The translations under genes and the position numbers were made by a program. DNA of 64,000 bases from the NCBI RefSeq assembly GCF_016107625.1, contig NZ_JABASV010000008.1:62001-126000 (forward strand), written 5' to 3'. Positions 19,356 to 30,165 of the stretch are shown here, in pieces; the first letter of the stretch is position 1; every line of letters begins with the position of its first letter. The notes below the pieces were generated by a model. The model was not told where the DNA came from. It did no database searches and saw nothing but the letters and a program-made list of their open reading frames with translations. Origin of the DNA: Vreelandella alkaliphila (GTDB lineage Bacteria; Pseudomonadota; Gammaproteobacteria; Pseudomonadales; Halomonadaceae).

Positions 19356-20579
19356 TTATAACGGGTCAGAAGGCGTTTTTGGGGCTGTTTTCAAGCGATG
19401 ACGCTGCTGCTCTTGGTGCCATTCATTATCTTCGGTGTGTAAGTAGCGACTCGTCGTATCCAGTTTAGAATGACGGGCACTCTCGGCTAAATGGCGCAGG
19501 CTTACCCCCGATTGCGCTTGATGTGTAATCGCCGTATGTCGCAGCCAGTGGGGTGTTGCACGACGCAGCGCGTTCACATAGGCAGGCTTGCCATTTTGCG
19601 CTTCTAACGCGTCAGCCGCATCGCTAAATACACCTTTAATCAGCCGGTAAAGTTGGTTATCGCTAATGCCGCGACGTTTATCTAGCGCACGGATAAGAGG
19701 GTCGGGTTCGTGATAACTGGGCAGACCTGATAATCCAAGCGCTTCCCGCCATTCGAGCACGCACTCAAGCATGTCATCGGGCACCGGAATACGTGCAAGC
19801 TTACTCCCCTTACCGACCACCACCCACCACCATCGCCCCTCGCTTTCCTGAAAGTCACCCATCCGAGCGTTAGCCATTTCACTAATACGAGGCGCTAGTA
19901 GATAAGCGAAGCAGAATATAAATCGTCGTCGCGCTTGCTCATACGCTTCTCGCTCACTAGCGTGCCCGACTGGCGCATTCAGCCACTGCCAAAACCATGC
20001 CCAAAGATCTCGTTCTAGATAACGCTCAATGGTTTGAGCCTGGTTATTCAGCCGCCTAGCCTTGTCGCGCATTAGCACAAATGGATTATGGCGTACCCAC
20101 CCAGCTTCCACTAGCCAGCTAAACAAGCCCTGCAGAATAATCAGACTTTGCCGCCGACTTGCAGGCGAGAGCCCACCACGAAAAGGTCGCCATTGCGCAT
20201 GATAGCGAGGCTTACTTGCCCCCACCCACTGCTCAGCTGGCTGAGGATCTGCCAAAAAAGCCTCGTACTGGCGCAACATTTCACGATTCATATCGCATAA
20301 CGACGTGTTATGGCTGGACAGCCAAAGCAGCAGGCGCTCCGCCTCTCGGCGATAACTTTTCAATGTCTGAGGGCTGTCTTGATACTCCCTAAGCCACGCA
20401 GCAACAGCCTCAACGTCGTTTTGAGCATCAATTAACTGCGTGTCAGTTCCCGGGGGGGCAGGCACGGAAGACTTAGCCAGCAAATCAGGCCAACCGCCCT
20501 TTTCTAGGCCTTTATATGCTTGTTCTTGCTGTTTCGCGACCTCTCCGGGCATCTCTGCGTTTCCCCATGTCCACTGCAT
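19356..20579 (-). CDS. Tyrosine recombinase (site-specific integrase), not XerC/XerD
   Basis: The 407-residue protein has a SAM-like core-binding domain (about residues 50-175) and a tyrosine recombinase catalytic domain with every expected residue: Arg231, Lys260, His344-X-X-Arg347, His370 and nucleophile Tyr379 in TSRYLH. It is longer than XerC/D by about 100 residues. It diverges from a KfrA-like gene across 176 AT-rich bases that contain a perfect inverted repeat shaped like a recombinase core site. The start is uncertain: ATG 20579 or 20552, neither with a strong ribosome site. No phage or island genes surround it, so it looks like a resident chromosomal gene. Confidence 0.85.
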   Translation of the reverse strand: MQWTWGNAEMPGEVAKQQEQAYKGLEKGGWPDLLAKSSVPAPPGTDTQLIDAQNDVEAVAAWLREYQDSPQTLKSYRREAERLLLWLSSHNTSLCDMNREMLRQYEAFLADPQPAEQWVGASKPRYHAQWRPFRGGLSPASRRQSLIILQGLFSWLVEAGWVRHNPFVLMRDKARRLNNQAQTIERYLERDLWAWFWQWLNAPVGHASEREAYEQARRRFIFCFAYLLAPRISEMANARMGDFQESEGRWWWVVVGKGSKLARIPVPDDMLECVLEWREALGLSGLPSYHEPDPLIRALDKRRGISDNQLYRLIKGVFSDAADALEAQNGKPAYVNALRRATPHWLRHTAITHQAQSGVSLRHLAESARHSKLDTTSRYLHTEDNEWHQEQQRHRLKTAPKTPSDPL

Positions 20580-20617
20580 GATTTTTCAATGGGTTAAGTG
20601 TGCTGTTATCAGCGTTA

Positions 20618-20649
20618 AAATTCAAGATTATGGCAGTAATCTTGAATTT
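20618..20649. repeat. Perfect 13-6-13 bp inverted repeat between recombinase and KfrA-like gene
   Basis: The left arm AAATTCAAGATTA (20618-20630) is the exact reverse complement of the right arm TAATCTTGAATTT (20637-20649), separated by TGGCAG. Arms of 11-13 bp with a 6-8 bp centre are the usual form of a tyrosine recombinase core site, but a KfrA operator would look similar. A smaller palindrome, ATTACGTAAT, lies at 20685-20694. Confidence 0.85.
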
Positions 20650-20755
20650 ATAGCGATGAATGTAAATAATATTACGTTTTATGTATTACGTAATTATTGT
20701 AATTTTAACCAAACCCTACGAAAATAGCGCTACCAATCTGACAGGGATAAGCACC

Positions 20756-21790
20756 ATGGCTCGCAGCGGGATTCAATACAGTGATGTTCAGCAAGCAATC
20801 GATACCCTGCTCGCTCGCGGCGACACCCCTAGCGTGCAACGCATTCGCGAAGTACTGGGAACTGGCAGCTTCACAACAATCAGTGAGCATTTCCGTAATT
20901 GGCGTATTGAACGAGAGCAAAATCGCGATGTTCCGCCACCTAAGGGCGTTCCAGAAGTCATCGTTAACGTCGCAACCGAGCTATGGCGCGAGGCGCAAGA
21001 GGTCGCCAATCAAGCGCTCATCCACTATCGCGAAGATGCTAAACGGCAGGTAGAGAGCGCCCAGCAGGAAGCCGCCGAAGCGGTTCAGCAGACAGCCAAT
21101 GCGGAACAACGCGAAAGCGCCCTTGCAGAGCATTTGCGACATACAGAACAGCGCTTGGAGACACTTAATCGTGAGCTGGCCGCTAGCCAAGCGAGCGAGC
21201 ATCAGTGGCAGCAACAGGCAGAGCAAGCCACCCAAGATGCTAAGCGATACCAGCAGTTGCTTACCCAGTCTGAGCATGACGTAGCTTCGCTGAAAGAGCG
21301 CTTCACTGAGGAGCTGCAACAACGCCAAGCCGCTTGGGAACAGCGCATTGCTCAGGAAGAGCAGCGTAACGAAGCAGCAGAAGGAAAACTGATGGCGTTG
21401 CTAGACACGCTAAGACAAGAGCGTGCCCAAGAAGAAAAAGCACTACAAAAGCGCCTACTCCAGTTCGAGCAGCGCTCAGACAGCTTGGCGAAAGAGCTTC
21501 AGCTCAAAAAAGACACATTGCAGCACTACCAGTTAGACAACAGCAGCTTGCAACAACGAATTGACGAGCTTGAGCGCAACAATATATCGCTAAAAGAGCT
21601 GCACTCCAGCCTGCAGAGCGAGCTCGATAAGGCCCACCAAGCACTAGAACAGCAGCACAAAACGGCGCTTCAGGACGAAAACTGGCAGCAACAGCTTTGG
21701 CAACGAATGGAAGCCCTTCAGGCACAATTAACAGCGCTGCCCGAGACGCTCTCCTCGCAAGAAAAAGAAGATAATCCACCCAACGAATGA
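20756..21790 (+). CDS. KfrA-like DNA-binding coiled-coil protein
   Basis: The 344-residue protein starts at the ATG 20756 (an upstream extension to 20681 lacks support). Residues 1-60 resemble the KfrA N-terminal helix-turn-helix domain: ARGDTPSVQRIREVLGTGSFTTISEHFRNWR. The remainder is one long Gln/Glu-rich alpha-helical coiled coil. On plasmids KfrA is an autorepressor that forms filaments and supports stable inheritance. Here it is chromosomal and paired with a recombinase, so a role in repressing the shared intergenic promoter or organising local DNA is likely but unproven. Confidence 0.85.
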   Translation: MARSGIQYSDVQQAIDTLLARGDTPSVQRIREVLGTGSFTTISEHFRNWRIEREQNRDVPPPKGVPEVIVNVATELWREAQEVANQALIHYREDAKRQVESAQQEAAEAVQQTANAEQRESALAEHLRHTEQRLETLNRELAASQASEHQWQQQAEQATQDAKRYQQLLTQSEHDVASLKERFTEELQQRQAAWEQRIAQEEQRNEAAEGKLMALLDTLRQERAQEEKALQKRLLQFEQRSDSLAKELQLKKDTLQHYQLDNSSLQQRIDELERNNISLKELHSSLQSELDKAHQALEQQHKTALQDENWQQQLWQRMEALQAQLTALPETLSSQEKEDNPPNE

Positions 21791-21834
21791 TCTAGCACTT
21801 ATAACCTATTACTCACAACCTACCACTCATAAAA

Positions 21835-21863
21835 AAAGCCCAGCAGATTTCTGCTGAGCTTTT
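21835..21863. terminator. Bidirectional terminator between KfrA-like gene and nfuA
   Basis: The stem AAAGCCCAGCAG / CTGCTGAGCTTT has one mismatch and a four-base ATTT loop, with A-rich and T-rich flanks. It separates two converging genes and can serve both. Confidence 0.75.
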
Positions 21864-21893
21864 CGAAGCGAACACGGTGCCACCAACAGTGCG

Positions 21894-22505
21894 TTAGCGG
21901 TAGTAAGCGTTCGTTGTATCCGTGTGATCGGTCACGTCACGGATACCCGCTAACTCAGGAATCCGCTCCATCAGCGTTTTCTCAACGCCATCTTTAAGCG
22001 TTAAATCTACCGCTGCACAACCTTGGCAGCCGCCACCAAAAGCAAGGATCGCCACCTTGTCTTCGGTCAGCTCTACCAGTTTGATTTCACCACCGTGGGC
22101 CGCCAGTCCTGGGTTAATCTCACTGTAAAGCGTGTAGTTGATGCGGTCTTCCAGCGGGCTGTCCGCGTTAACTTTAGGCATTTTCGCGTTAGGAGCCTTG
22201 ATGGTTAACTGGCCGCCCATACGATCCGCGTTAAAATCAACAACCGCCTCGTCTAAAAACGCCAAACTGTTTTTATCGAGAAATACGTTAATTTTTTCAA
22301 GCTCAAGCTTAACGTCAGTGGGTTCTTCTTCACCTGGACGGCAATAGGCTAAACATGTTTCCGCGTAAGGCGTGCCGGGTTGGGTGATAAAAATACGCAC
22401 AGCAATGCCTTCAACATTCTGCTTTTCCAACAGTTCAGCAAGATATTCCTGAGCACTGTCAGTAATATCAATACCTTGGGTATCAGTTTCGATAGTCGCG
22501 GTCAT
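21894..22505 (-). CDS. nfuA: Fe-S biogenesis protein NfuA
   Basis: NfuA carries and delivers [4Fe-4S] clusters. The 203-residue protein has an N-terminal degenerate A-type domain (about residues 1-100) and a C-terminal Nfu domain with the cluster-binding CxxC in [10 protein letters not shown] near residue 157. The start at 22505 (MTATIET) follows a GGGAGG, although spacing is somewhat long; an in-frame ATG at 22547 is less likely. Its length matches E. coli NfuA. Confidence 0.93.
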   Translation of the reverse strand: MTATIETDTQGIDITDSAQEYLAELLEKQNVEGIAVRIFITQPGTPYAETCLAYCRPGEEEPTDVKLELEKINVFLDKNSLAFLDEAVVDFNADRMGGQLTIKAPNAKMPKVNADSPLEDRINYTLYSEINPGLAAHGGEIKLVELTEDKVAILAFGGGCQGCAAVDLTLKDGVEKTLMERIPELAGIRDVTDHTDTTNAYYR

Positions 22506-22791
22506 AAGGGATGTTATCCTCCCGTGGTTGTGGCTTGGCCACATCACATGTCATTTATAACTATTTCATTAACGCCTATGGTAAGCAAAACTGCTCGCCA
22601 GCACAATCCCGACTATTTTAGTAGGCTATTGCCTATGTATATGAGCGCGACTCATTAAGATACTGCAATAACTTCACGCCCTTACTTGCTGCCCTATGGT
22701 GTGCCCTTTGTTATGATAGGCGCCGCTCACACTATGACGACGACTATAAAAAATATCCTTTCGACTGAGACGCTGGAGATTCCCCCCTGCC

Positions 22792-25700
22792 ATGGCTGCT
22801 AGTGATTTGACTGCTTCCCTCACCCAACGCCTTTCCCAACGTATCCTGATTTTGGACGGCGGCATGGGCACCATGTTGCAGAACGCCGAACTCAGCGAGG
22901 ACGATTTCCGTAGTGACCGCTTTCGTGACTGGCCCTCGGATCTTAAAGGTAATAATGACCTATTAGCACTTACCTGTCCGGACTTAGTGGCACGTATTCA
23001 CCGCGACTATCTAGAAGCTGGCGCGGATATTATCGAAACCAATACGTTTAATAGCACACGTCTTTCTCAGTCAGACTATGGCATGGAAGATTTGGTGCCT
23101 GAGCTAAATCGTGAGTCGGCACGTTTGGCGCGTAATGTCTGTGACGCCGTGGCTGCTGAAACGAATATCCCGCGGTATGTCGCCGGGGTACTTGGGCCAA
23201 CCTCACGCACCGCATCTCTGTCGCCAGATGTCAACGACCCTTCTAAGCGCAATGTCACCTTCGACGAGCTTCGCGAGAACTATTACGAAGCTGCTAGTGC
23301 GTTAATCGAAGGCGGTGCCGATCTTATTATGATCGAGACTATCTTTGACACACTTAATGCCAAAGCCGCTATTTATGCGCTTGAAGAGTTGTTTGATGAC
23401 CTGAACACGCGGCTGCCGGTGATGATTTCCGGCACCATTACCGATGCGTCAGGTCGCACGCTTTCTGGTCAAACCACCGAGGCATTCTGGAACTCTGTTC
23501 GCCACGCCCAGCCGCTCTCGGTTGGCTTGAACTGTGCTCTAGGTGCGGAAGAGCTGCGCCCTTACATCGAAGAGCTTTCCACTAAAGCCGATACCTTTGT
23601 TTCTGCGCACCCCAATGCGGGTCTACCCAATGAGTTTGGTGAGTATGACCAAACCCCAGAGGAAATGGCGGCCATTGTCAGCGAGTTCGCAGAAAGTGGA
23701 CTGGTCAATATTATTGGGGGTTGCTGTGGCTCAACCCCTGAGCATATTCGTGCCATCGCTGAGGCAGTCAGCTCGATGGCGCCCCGCAAGGTTGCAAAGC
23801 GTAGTCATGCGTGCCGTCTGTCTGGCTTAGAGCCCTTCAACATTGAAGCCGACGCGCTGTTTGTCAATGTCGGTGAGCGCACTAACGTGACCGGCTCGGC
23901 ACGCTTTAAGCGGCTGATCGTCGAAGAAGACTTCACCACCGCGCTTGAAGTCGCCTTGGAGCAGGTCGAGAACGGCGCGCAAATTATCGACATCAACATG
24001 GACGAAGGCATGTTGGAGTCCCAGGAAGCGATGGTTCGTTTCCTGAATTTAATCGCTGGTGAACCCGACATCGCTCGCGTTCCGATCATGATCGACTCCT
24101 CCAAATGGGACATCATCGAAGCGGGCCTTAAGTGCGTTCAAGGCAAGGCGGTGGTTAACTCTATCTCGCTGAAAGAAGGCGAAGCCGCGTTTCGCGAGCA
24201 AGCCACCAAGTGTCGCCGCTTTGGCGCCGCCATTGTGGTCATGGCGTTTGATGAAGAAGGCCAAGCAGATACCTTTGCGCGTAAAACCGAGATTTGTGAA
24301 CGCGCCTACCGCTTACTAGTCGATGACATTGGTTTCCCGGCGGAAGATATTATTTTCGACCCTAATATCTTTGCTATCGCGACCGGCATAGATGAACACA
24401 ATAACTACGCCGTCGATTTCATTGAGGCTACCCAGTGGATCCGTGAGCACCTGCCTCACGCGATGATCTCCGGTGGCGTATCGAACGTCTCGTTTTCATT
24501 TCGAGGCAATAACCCCGTTCGTGAAGCTATTCACTCGGTATTCCTTTATCACGCCATTCGTGCAGGCCTCAGCATGGGTATCGTCAATGCGGGCCAATTG
24601 GCGGTTTATGATGACTTACCCGCCGAGCTGCGTGATGCGGTAGAAGACGTCGTACTCAACCGCCGTAGCGATGGTACCGAGCGACTGCTTGACCTTGCCG
24701 ACAAGTACAAAGGCGATGGCAGCGGTGCGGCCAAAAAAGAAGACCTGGAGTGGCGCAGTTGGCCGGTTAATAAGCGTATCGAGCATGCGTTGGTTAAAGG
24801 CGTAACTGCATATATAGAAGAGGACACCGAACAGGCTCGCGCCGAGGCCGCCAGGCCCATCGAGGTGATCGAAGGCCCGTTAATGGATGGTATGAACGTG
24901 GTTGGCGACCTGTTTGGTGCCGGCAAAATGTTCCTACCCCAGGTGGTTAAGTCGGCTCGCGTCATGAAGCAGGCGGTTGCCTACCTGATTCCCTATATCG
25001 AAGCGGAAAAAAGCGAAGAGACCAAGGCTAAAGGTAAGATCGTAATGGCCACGGTTAAAGGCGATGTTCACGATATCGGCAAAAACATTGTTGGCGTGGT
25101 GCTGCAGTGTAATAACTATGAAGTTATCGACCTTGGCGTGATGGTGCCCACCGAAAAAATTCTTCAAGCCGCTCAAGACCATAATGCTGACATCATTGGG
25201 CTTTCAGGACTGATTACCCCATCGCTTGATGAGATGGTGCATGTTGCTAAAGAAATGAAGCGTCGGGGCATGGATCTGCCGCTGCTCATTGGTGGTGCCA
25301 CTACCTCCAAAGCCCATACAGCCGTAAAAATTGAGCCACAATACGATCACCCCGTGATTTATGTAACCGATGCCTCCCGAGCGGTTGGCGTTGCAGGCCG
25401 TTTACTGGCGCCGAACCTTAAAGCCGCCTACGTTGCAGAGATTCGCGAAGAGTACGAAAAAGTGCGCGAGCGTAACGCCAAACGTCGCCCTAAAGCCGCA
25501 GACCTGGACTATACCCAAGCCCGTAAACGGCGCTTTCGCACGGATTGGAACAGCTTTACTCCAGTAAAACCTCAGGTGTTGGGTCTAAAAACTTTCGATA
25601 ACTACGACCTTGAAGAGCTGGTTGAACGCATCGATTGGACACCGTTCTTTATGAGCTGGCAGCTCGCTGGCAAGTACCCCAAAATCCTTGAAGATAAGGT

Positions 25701-26487
25701 AGTCGGCGAAGCTGCACGCAATTTGTTTGCAGATGCCAAAGTGATGCTGCGCAAGCTAATCGACGAAAAGCGTGTTCAAGCGCGCGGCGTCATTGGTCTG
25801 TGGCCCGCCAACAGCGTCGATGACGATGTCATTGAAGTGTATGCCGATGAAAGTCGCACCGAAGTAGTTGAGCGTTTGCACCACATTCGCCAGCAGACCA
25901 CCAAAGGGCGTGACGGTATTTGCTACAGCCTTGCGGATTTTATTGCGCCTAAAGAGAGCGGCAAAGCCGACTGGATTGGTGGCTTTGCGGTTACCACAGG
26001 CCATGGGGTTGATGAACTTTCCAAAGCCTATGAAGCAGCTGGTGACGATTACAATGCCATCATGGTGCAAGCATTAACCGACCGTTTGGCAGAAGCGTTT
26101 GCCGAGCGCATGCACGAGCGCGTGCGCAAAGAGTTCTGGGGCTATGTGCCGGAAGAGACGCTGGATAATGACGCGCTAATTGCCGAGAAATATCAGGGTA
26201 TCCGCCCTGCTCCCGGTTACCCAGCCTGCCCTGATCATACCGAAAAGGCCACGCTGTTCCGGCTGCTTGATGCGACAGAAAATACCGGCTTGGCACTGAC
26301 CGAGAACTTCGCTATGTGGCCTGCGGCGGCGGTCTCTGGCTGGTACTTCGCCCACCCCCAGTCAAAATACTTCTCCACTGGAAAAATCACCCGGGATCAA
26401 GTGGAAGCGATTGCGCAACGCAAGCAGATGCCGTTAGTGGAAATGGAACGCTGGCTCTCTCCGGTACTCTCTTACGACCCTAGCTAA
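22792..26487 (+). CDS. metH: Cobalamin-dependent methionine synthase MetH
   Basis: MetH transfers the methyl group of 5-methyltetrahydrofolate to homocysteine through cobalamin. The 1231-residue protein has all four modules in order: homocysteine domain with zinc ligands in GGCCGS near residue 308, pterin domain beginning near residue 355 with [11 protein letters not shown], cobalamin domain with the DxHxxG motif in [12 protein letters not shown] near residue 757, and a C-terminal SAM-binding activation domain ending near [13 protein letters not shown]. The length is that of E. coli MetH. I saw no cobalamin riboswitch in the 286-bp upstream gap. Its stop overlaps the next start (TAATG). Confidence 0.97.
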   Translation: MAASDLTASLTQRLSQRILILDGGMGTMLQNAELSEDDFRSDRFRDWPSDLKGNNDLLALTCPDLVARIHRDYLEAGADIIETNTFNSTRLSQSDYGMEDLVPELNRESARLARNVCDAVAAETNIPRYVAGVLGPTSRTASLSPDVNDPSKRNVTFDELRENYYEAASALIEGGADLIMIETIFDTLNAKAAIYALEELFDDLNTRLPVMISGTITDASGRTLSGQTTEAFWNSVRHAQPLSVGLNCALGAEELRPYIEELSTKADTFVSAHPNAGLPNEFGEYDQTPEEMAAIVSEFAESGLVNIIGGCCGSTPEHIRAIAEAVSSMAPRKVAKRSHACRLSGLEPFNIEADALFVNVGERTNVTGSARFKRLIVEEDFTTALEVALEQVENGAQIIDINMDEGMLESQEAMVRFLNLIAGEPDIARVPIMIDSSKWDIIEAGLKCVQGKAVVNSISLKEGEAAFREQATKCRRFGAAIVVMAFDEEGQADTFARKTEICERAYRLLVDDIGFPAEDIIFDPNIFAIATGIDEHNNYAVDFIEATQWIREHLPHAMISGGVSNVSFSFRGNNPVREAIHSVFLYHAIRAGLSMGIVNAGQLAVYDDLPAELRDAVEDVVLNRRSDGTERLLDLADKYKGDGSGAAKKEDLEWRSWPVNKRIEHALVKGVTAYIEEDTEQARAEAARPIEVIEGPLMDGMNVVGDLFGAGKMFLPQVVKSARVMKQAVAYLIPYIEAEKSEETKAKGKIVMATVKGDVHDIGKNIVGVVLQCNNYEVIDLGVMVPTEKILQAAQDHNADIIGLSGLITPSLDEMVHVAKEMKRRGMDLPLLIGGATTSKAHTAVKIEPQYDHPVIYVTDASRAVGVAGRLLAPNLKAAYVAEIREEYEKVRERNAKRRPKAADLDYTQARKRRFRTDWNSFTPVKPQVLGLKTFDNYDLEELVERIDWTPFFMSWQLAGKYPKILEDKVVGEAARNLFADAKVMLRKLIDEKRVQARGVIGLWPANSVDDDVIEVYADESRTEVVERLHHIRQQTTKGRDGICYSLADFIAPKESGKADWIGGFAVTTGHGVDELSKAYEAAGDDYNAIMVQALTDRLAEAFAERMHERVRKEFWGYVPEETLDNDALIAEKYQGIRPAPGYPACPDHTEKATLFRLLDATENTGLALTENFAMWPAAAVSGWYFAHPQSKYFSTGKITRDQVEAIAQRKQMPLVEMERWLSPVLSYDPS

Positions 26488-27803
26488 TGTCAGCAGTGGG
26501 CCGCCGCCAAGGTAAGGTCATACGCTTAGCCTTACCTATCATGCTGGGCATGCTCTCACAGAGCATGCTCAACCTTATTGATGCTGCGCTGGTAGGCCAT
26601 TTAGGCCAAGAGGCATTGGCAGGTGTTGGTATCGGCGCCTATGCCATGTTTATGATGACGGCATTGGTTTTTGGCCTCTCTTCCAGCGTCCAGTCGCAAA
26701 CCTCTCAAGACCTGGGCTCAGAACACTTCCCGCTAACACGCTCACTTCACTCTGGCTTGCTGATCGCCGTTATGGTCGGTATTCCATTATCGTGTCTCGC
26801 GTGGTGGCAGGCTCCCCGGTTAATACAATTAATTAAGCCAGCAGATGATGTGACGACCATTGCCGTGGAGTATTTCCGCTGGCGCGTTGTATCGTTAGCC
26901 GCGATTGCCTTAACACTTTGCTTTCGCGGTTACTGGAACGGCCGGCAGCACACGCACCTTTACCTGCGTATTATCGTCATTGTGCATGTGTTCAATGTGA
27001 TCGCTAGTGCAGGATTAATTTATGGCATTGGTGGCCTTCCAGCGCTGGGTGCCAATGGTGCAGGTATTGGCACGACGCTTTCGCTACTGCTGGGACTGAT
27101 TATTTGGGCTTACGTGACGTATAACGCCCACGCACTTACCCGACAGAAGCTGACATTGCGTTCATTACAGACCACACTATTTTTGGCTATCCCACACTCA
27201 CTGCAACAAGTATGGTTTGCCGCCGGCTATGTGGTGCTGTTCTGGCTATTAGGTAGGATGGGCACGCAGAGTGTCGCTGTCGGCCATGTGCTAGTGAATC
27301 TATCGTTGCTACTTATTTTACCTGGAGTCGGGGTGGGTGTTGCGGCAATGAGCTTGGTCGGTGAAGCGTTAGGGCGCGATGATCAACAGGCAGCACACCG
27401 CTGGGGAATCGACGCATTAAGCGTCGCTGGTTTGCTGCTGACAGTGTTGGCACTCCCTATGCTGTTGTTCCCAGCAACTGTTCTGGCTATTTTTTTTGAA
27501 GATCACTCACTCATTCAGTTAGGCACTCTTCCCTTACAAATTACTGGCCTAATGATAGTGCTGGATGCTGCCGCACTGGTGCTGGCCCAAACGTTAATGG
27601 GCGCTGGCGCTCAGCGAACAGTGATGTTGCTTACTTTGAGCATGCAGTGGCTAGTGTTTCTGCCACTGGCCTGGTGGGTAGGCATTGAGTTGGAATATGG
27701 GCTACTCGGTGTATGGCTAGTGCAGCTTTTCTACCGTGCGCTCAATTCCAGCAGCTTCTTATGGGTGTGGCAGCGTCGACGCTGGCTAGCTCAAGAGCTA
27801 TGA
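26487..27803 (+). CDS. MATE family efflux transporter
   Basis: The 438-residue protein is almost entirely hydrophobic, with about twelve predicted membrane helices in two homologous halves. The first half begins RLALPIMLGMLSQSMLNLIDAALVGHLG, a typical MATE (MatE domain) opening with the conserved DAALVGHLG. MATE proteins export cationic drugs or metabolites using Na+ or H+ gradients; a Na+-coupled form would suit a halophile, but the ion cannot be read here. Translation is coupled to metH through the TAATG overlap, an unusual partner. Confidence 0.88.
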   Translation: MSAVGRRQGKVIRLALPIMLGMLSQSMLNLIDAALVGHLGQEALAGVGIGAYAMFMMTALVFGLSSSVQSQTSQDLGSEHFPLTRSLHSGLLIAVMVGIPLSCLAWWQAPRLIQLIKPADDVTTIAVEYFRWRVVSLAAIALTLCFRGYWNGRQHTHLYLRIIVIVHVFNVIASAGLIYGIGGLPALGANGAGIGTTLSLLLGLIIWAYVTYNAHALTRQKLTLRSLQTTLFLAIPHSLQQVWFAAGYVVLFWLLGRMGTQSVAVGHVLVNLSLLLILPGVGVGVAAMSLVGEALGRDDQQAAHRWGIDALSVAGLLLTVLALPMLLFPATVLAIFFEDHSLIQLGTLPLQITGLMIVLDAAALVLAQTLMGAGAQRTVMLLTLSMQWLVFLPLAWWVGIELEYGLLGVWLVQLFYRALNSSSFLWVWQRRRWLAQEL

Positions 27804-27941
27804 CTTATAAATCCCAAATACCATTTAGCGATAAAAAGATAATTATATATTCTTTTGTAGAATATGACGCCCGCGTTAAGGTGACGGCACATTACCGTCC
27901 GTCTCGACGTGACCATTTCGCTTTTAGCAGGATCGTGCCAC

Positions 27942-29600
27942 ATGTACCGTTATGATATTCACGACCAAACGTTGGTTGACGAGCGCGTCGCTCAGTTTCG
28001 TGACCAAATGGACCGCTACCGCGCCGGGCGTTTGGGAGAAGAAGAGTTTCGCCCGCTGCGGCTCCAAAACGGCCTGTATATTCAGAAGCATGCGCCAATG
28101 CTGCGAATCGCCATCCCCTACGGCATGCTGGCAGGCAAGCAGCTTCGCGCGTTAGCGGACATTACCCGCCGCTATGACCGTGGCTATGGCCACTTCACGA
28201 CTCGGCAAAACTTGCAGCTGAACTGGCCCGCATTGGAAGACGTGCCCGATATTTTGGCTGACCTCGCCAAAGTACAAATGCACGCTATTCAAACCAGCGG
28301 CAACTGCATCCGCAATACCACCAGTGATCAGTTTGCCGGTATCGCGGGGGATGAAGTGGAAGACCCACGCCCTTGGTGTGAGCTAATTCGTCAGTGGTCA
28401 ACCTTACATCCAGAGTTCGCCTACCTGCCGCGCAAATTTAAAATTGCTGTCAGCGGTGCCGCCCAAGATCGCGCAGCTATTCAAGTGCATGACATCGGCC
28501 TGCGGCTATGGCGTAACGAGGACGGCGACGTACGCATTAAAGTGCTAGCAGGTGGCGGCCTTGGCCGCACACCGATGATTGGCGACGTGGTGCGCGAAGA
28601 CCTTCCCTGGCAGCATCTGTTAACGTATTTGGAAGCGTGTGTTCGCGTGTACAACCAATTTGGTCGCCGCGATAACAAGTTTAAAGCACGTATTAAAATA
28701 CTCGTCAAAGCGCTCGGTATTGAAGAGTTTCGCCGCCGCGTTGACGAAGAGTGGGCGCATCTTAAAGATGGCCCACAAACACTCAACCAAGCAGCGGTTG
28801 ATGCGGCCAAGATTCACTTCCCTGAACCAGAGCGTCGTCCGGTTGCTGAGAGCGCCATTGCCGATTTCGAACAGTTACGCAGCGAAAATCGTAGTTTGGC
28901 CCGCTTTGTGACGAATAACGTCACCGACCACAAAGTCCCTGGTTATAAAGCAGTGACTCTTTCACTTAAGCGCCGCGAACACGCGCCTGGTGATGTCACC
29001 GCGGATCAGATGGAAGCCGTCGCCGACCTGGCCGATCGCTATAGCTTCGGTGAAGTGCGCGTGACCCACGAGCAAAACTTAGTGCTGTCTGACGTTCCCG
29101 TCGATGAGCTGGAAGCACTCTGGAAAGAGCTTGATGCACTGGGCATGGCCAATCCGACTGTAGGTACGCTGAACGATATTATCTGCTGCCCTGGCGGCGA
29201 CTACTGTGGCTTGGCCAACGCGGTCTCGATTCCCATCGCTCAAGCACTACAGGAGCGGTTTGAAGACCTGGACTTCCTCTATGACCTTGGCCCACTGGAT
29301 CTGAATATTTCAGGCTGCATGAACGCCTGTGGGCATCACCACGTTGGTCACATCGGCATACTTGGCGTCGACAAAAAAGGCGAAGAGTATTACCAAATCT
29401 CGATTGGTGGTAACTCAACTGACGATGCCTCGTTAGGTAAAATCCTAGGGCCCTCTTTCTACCGCGAAGACGTGCCGGACGTTGTCGATAAGGTACTTCA
29501 AGTCTATGTGGCCGAACGTCACGCAGACGAGCGGTTCCTCGACACCTATCGCCGTATTGGCTTAAAACCCTTTAAGGAGCGTGTTTATGCCCAGCAATGA
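27942..29600 (+). CDS. cysI: Sulfite reductase haemoprotein (nitrite/sulfite reductase family, CysI type)
   Basis: The enzyme reduces sulfite to sulfide for cysteine synthesis. The 552-residue protein (ATG 27942; an upstream frame to 27909 adds an unlikely leader) has two ferredoxin-like half repeats and the sirohaem/[4Fe-4S] ligands: the first pair in CCPGGDYCG near residues 414-420 and the second in SGCMNACGHHHVG near residues 457-461. It is followed, with a 14-base overlap, by a DUF934 gene that commonly accompanies this enzyme type. No CysJ flavoprotein is adjacent, so another electron donor is expected. Confidence 0.9.
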   Translation: MYRYDIHDQTLVDERVAQFRDQMDRYRAGRLGEEEFRPLRLQNGLYIQKHAPMLRIAIPYGMLAGKQLRALADITRRYDRGYGHFTTRQNLQLNWPALEDVPDILADLAKVQMHAIQTSGNCIRNTTSDQFAGIAGDEVEDPRPWCELIRQWSTLHPEFAYLPRKFKIAVSGAAQDRAAIQVHDIGLRLWRNEDGDVRIKVLAGGGLGRTPMIGDVVREDLPWQHLLTYLEACVRVYNQFGRRDNKFKARIKILVKALGIEEFRRRVDEEWAHLKDGPQTLNQAAVDAAKIHFPEPERRPVAESAIADFEQLRSENRSLARFVTNNVTDHKVPGYKAVTLSLKRREHAPGDVTADQMEAVADLADRYSFGEVRVTHEQNLVLSDVPVDELEALWKELDALGMANPTVGTLNDIICCPGGDYCGLANAVSIPIAQALQERFEDLDFLYDLGPLDLNISGCMNACGHHHVGHIGILGVDKKGEEYYQISIGGNSTDDASLGKILGPSFYREDVPDVVDKVLQVYVAERHADERFLDTYRRIGLKPFKERVYAQQ

Positions 29601-30132
29601 CACTCAGACTGACGCGGTTGAGCTCACGCCGGTACATGTCGACCATCTGATCGCTGATGGTGAACTGGCAGCAGAGAATGCCTGGTGTGTGTCCTATGAC
29701 GCTGACACGCTCCCTGAACAGCGTCCCGCCTTTGTGCCGCTGGCACTCTGGCAAGCGAATCAGGACGATGCCGAGCTAGCACCGCTGCTTTCAAGTGATA
29801 CCGAGTTAACCACGGAGCTTGGCCAGCAGCTAAGCAGTACCAGTGCGGTTGCCATTGATTTCCCGGCATTTACGGATGGACGTGGCTACACGCTTGCTCG
29901 TTTGCTTCGCGAACGCTACGGCTATACCGGTGAGATACGTGCAGTCGGTGATGTGTTGGTCGACCAGTTGGATTACATGCGCCGCTGTGGCTTTACCGCC
30001 ATGGCTCTGCGTGATGATCAGCATCCAGACGACGCTATCCGTGCGTTAAACATGTTTAGCGTTCGCTACCAAACCGATGTTGAGCAGCGCCAAGCATTGT
30101 TCGAACGCCGCCTGGCGGACACCAAGCAGTAA
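29587..30132 (+). CDS. DUF934 protein associated with sulfite reductase
   Basis: The 181-residue protein matches DUF934 (oxidoreductase-associated protein): FPAFTDGRGYTLARLLRERYGYTGEIRAVGDVLVDQL is the core, at about residues 96-132, split here only for description. Its biochemical role is not established, but it is regularly encoded next to this sulfite reductase type. The start at 29587 is chosen because AAGGAG at 29573-29578 lies eight bases upstream; it overlaps the cysI end by 14 bases, so translation is coupled. Confidence 0.85.
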   Translation: MPSNDTQTDAVELTPVHVDHLIADGELAAENAWCVSYDADTLPEQRPAFVPLALWQANQDDAELAPLLSSDTELTTELGQQLSSTSAVAIDFPAFTDGRGYTLARLLRERYGYTGEIRAVGDVLVDQLDYMRRCGFTAMALRDDQHPDDAIRALNMFSVRYQTDVEQRQALFERRLADTKQ

Positions 30133-30165
30133 CCGCAAACGGTATCGAGATAGAATTAGAGATAG

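Noticed and set aside
19356..20579. Identification of the recombinase as XerC or XerD, given the nearby dif
   Set aside because: It is about 100 residues longer than XerC/D and lacks their neighbours; only the general tyrosine recombinase motifs are shared.
22506..22791. Cobalamin or SAM riboswitch upstream of metH
   Set aside because: I could not find a cobalamin-box-like conserved core or a convincing aptamer fold in this gap.
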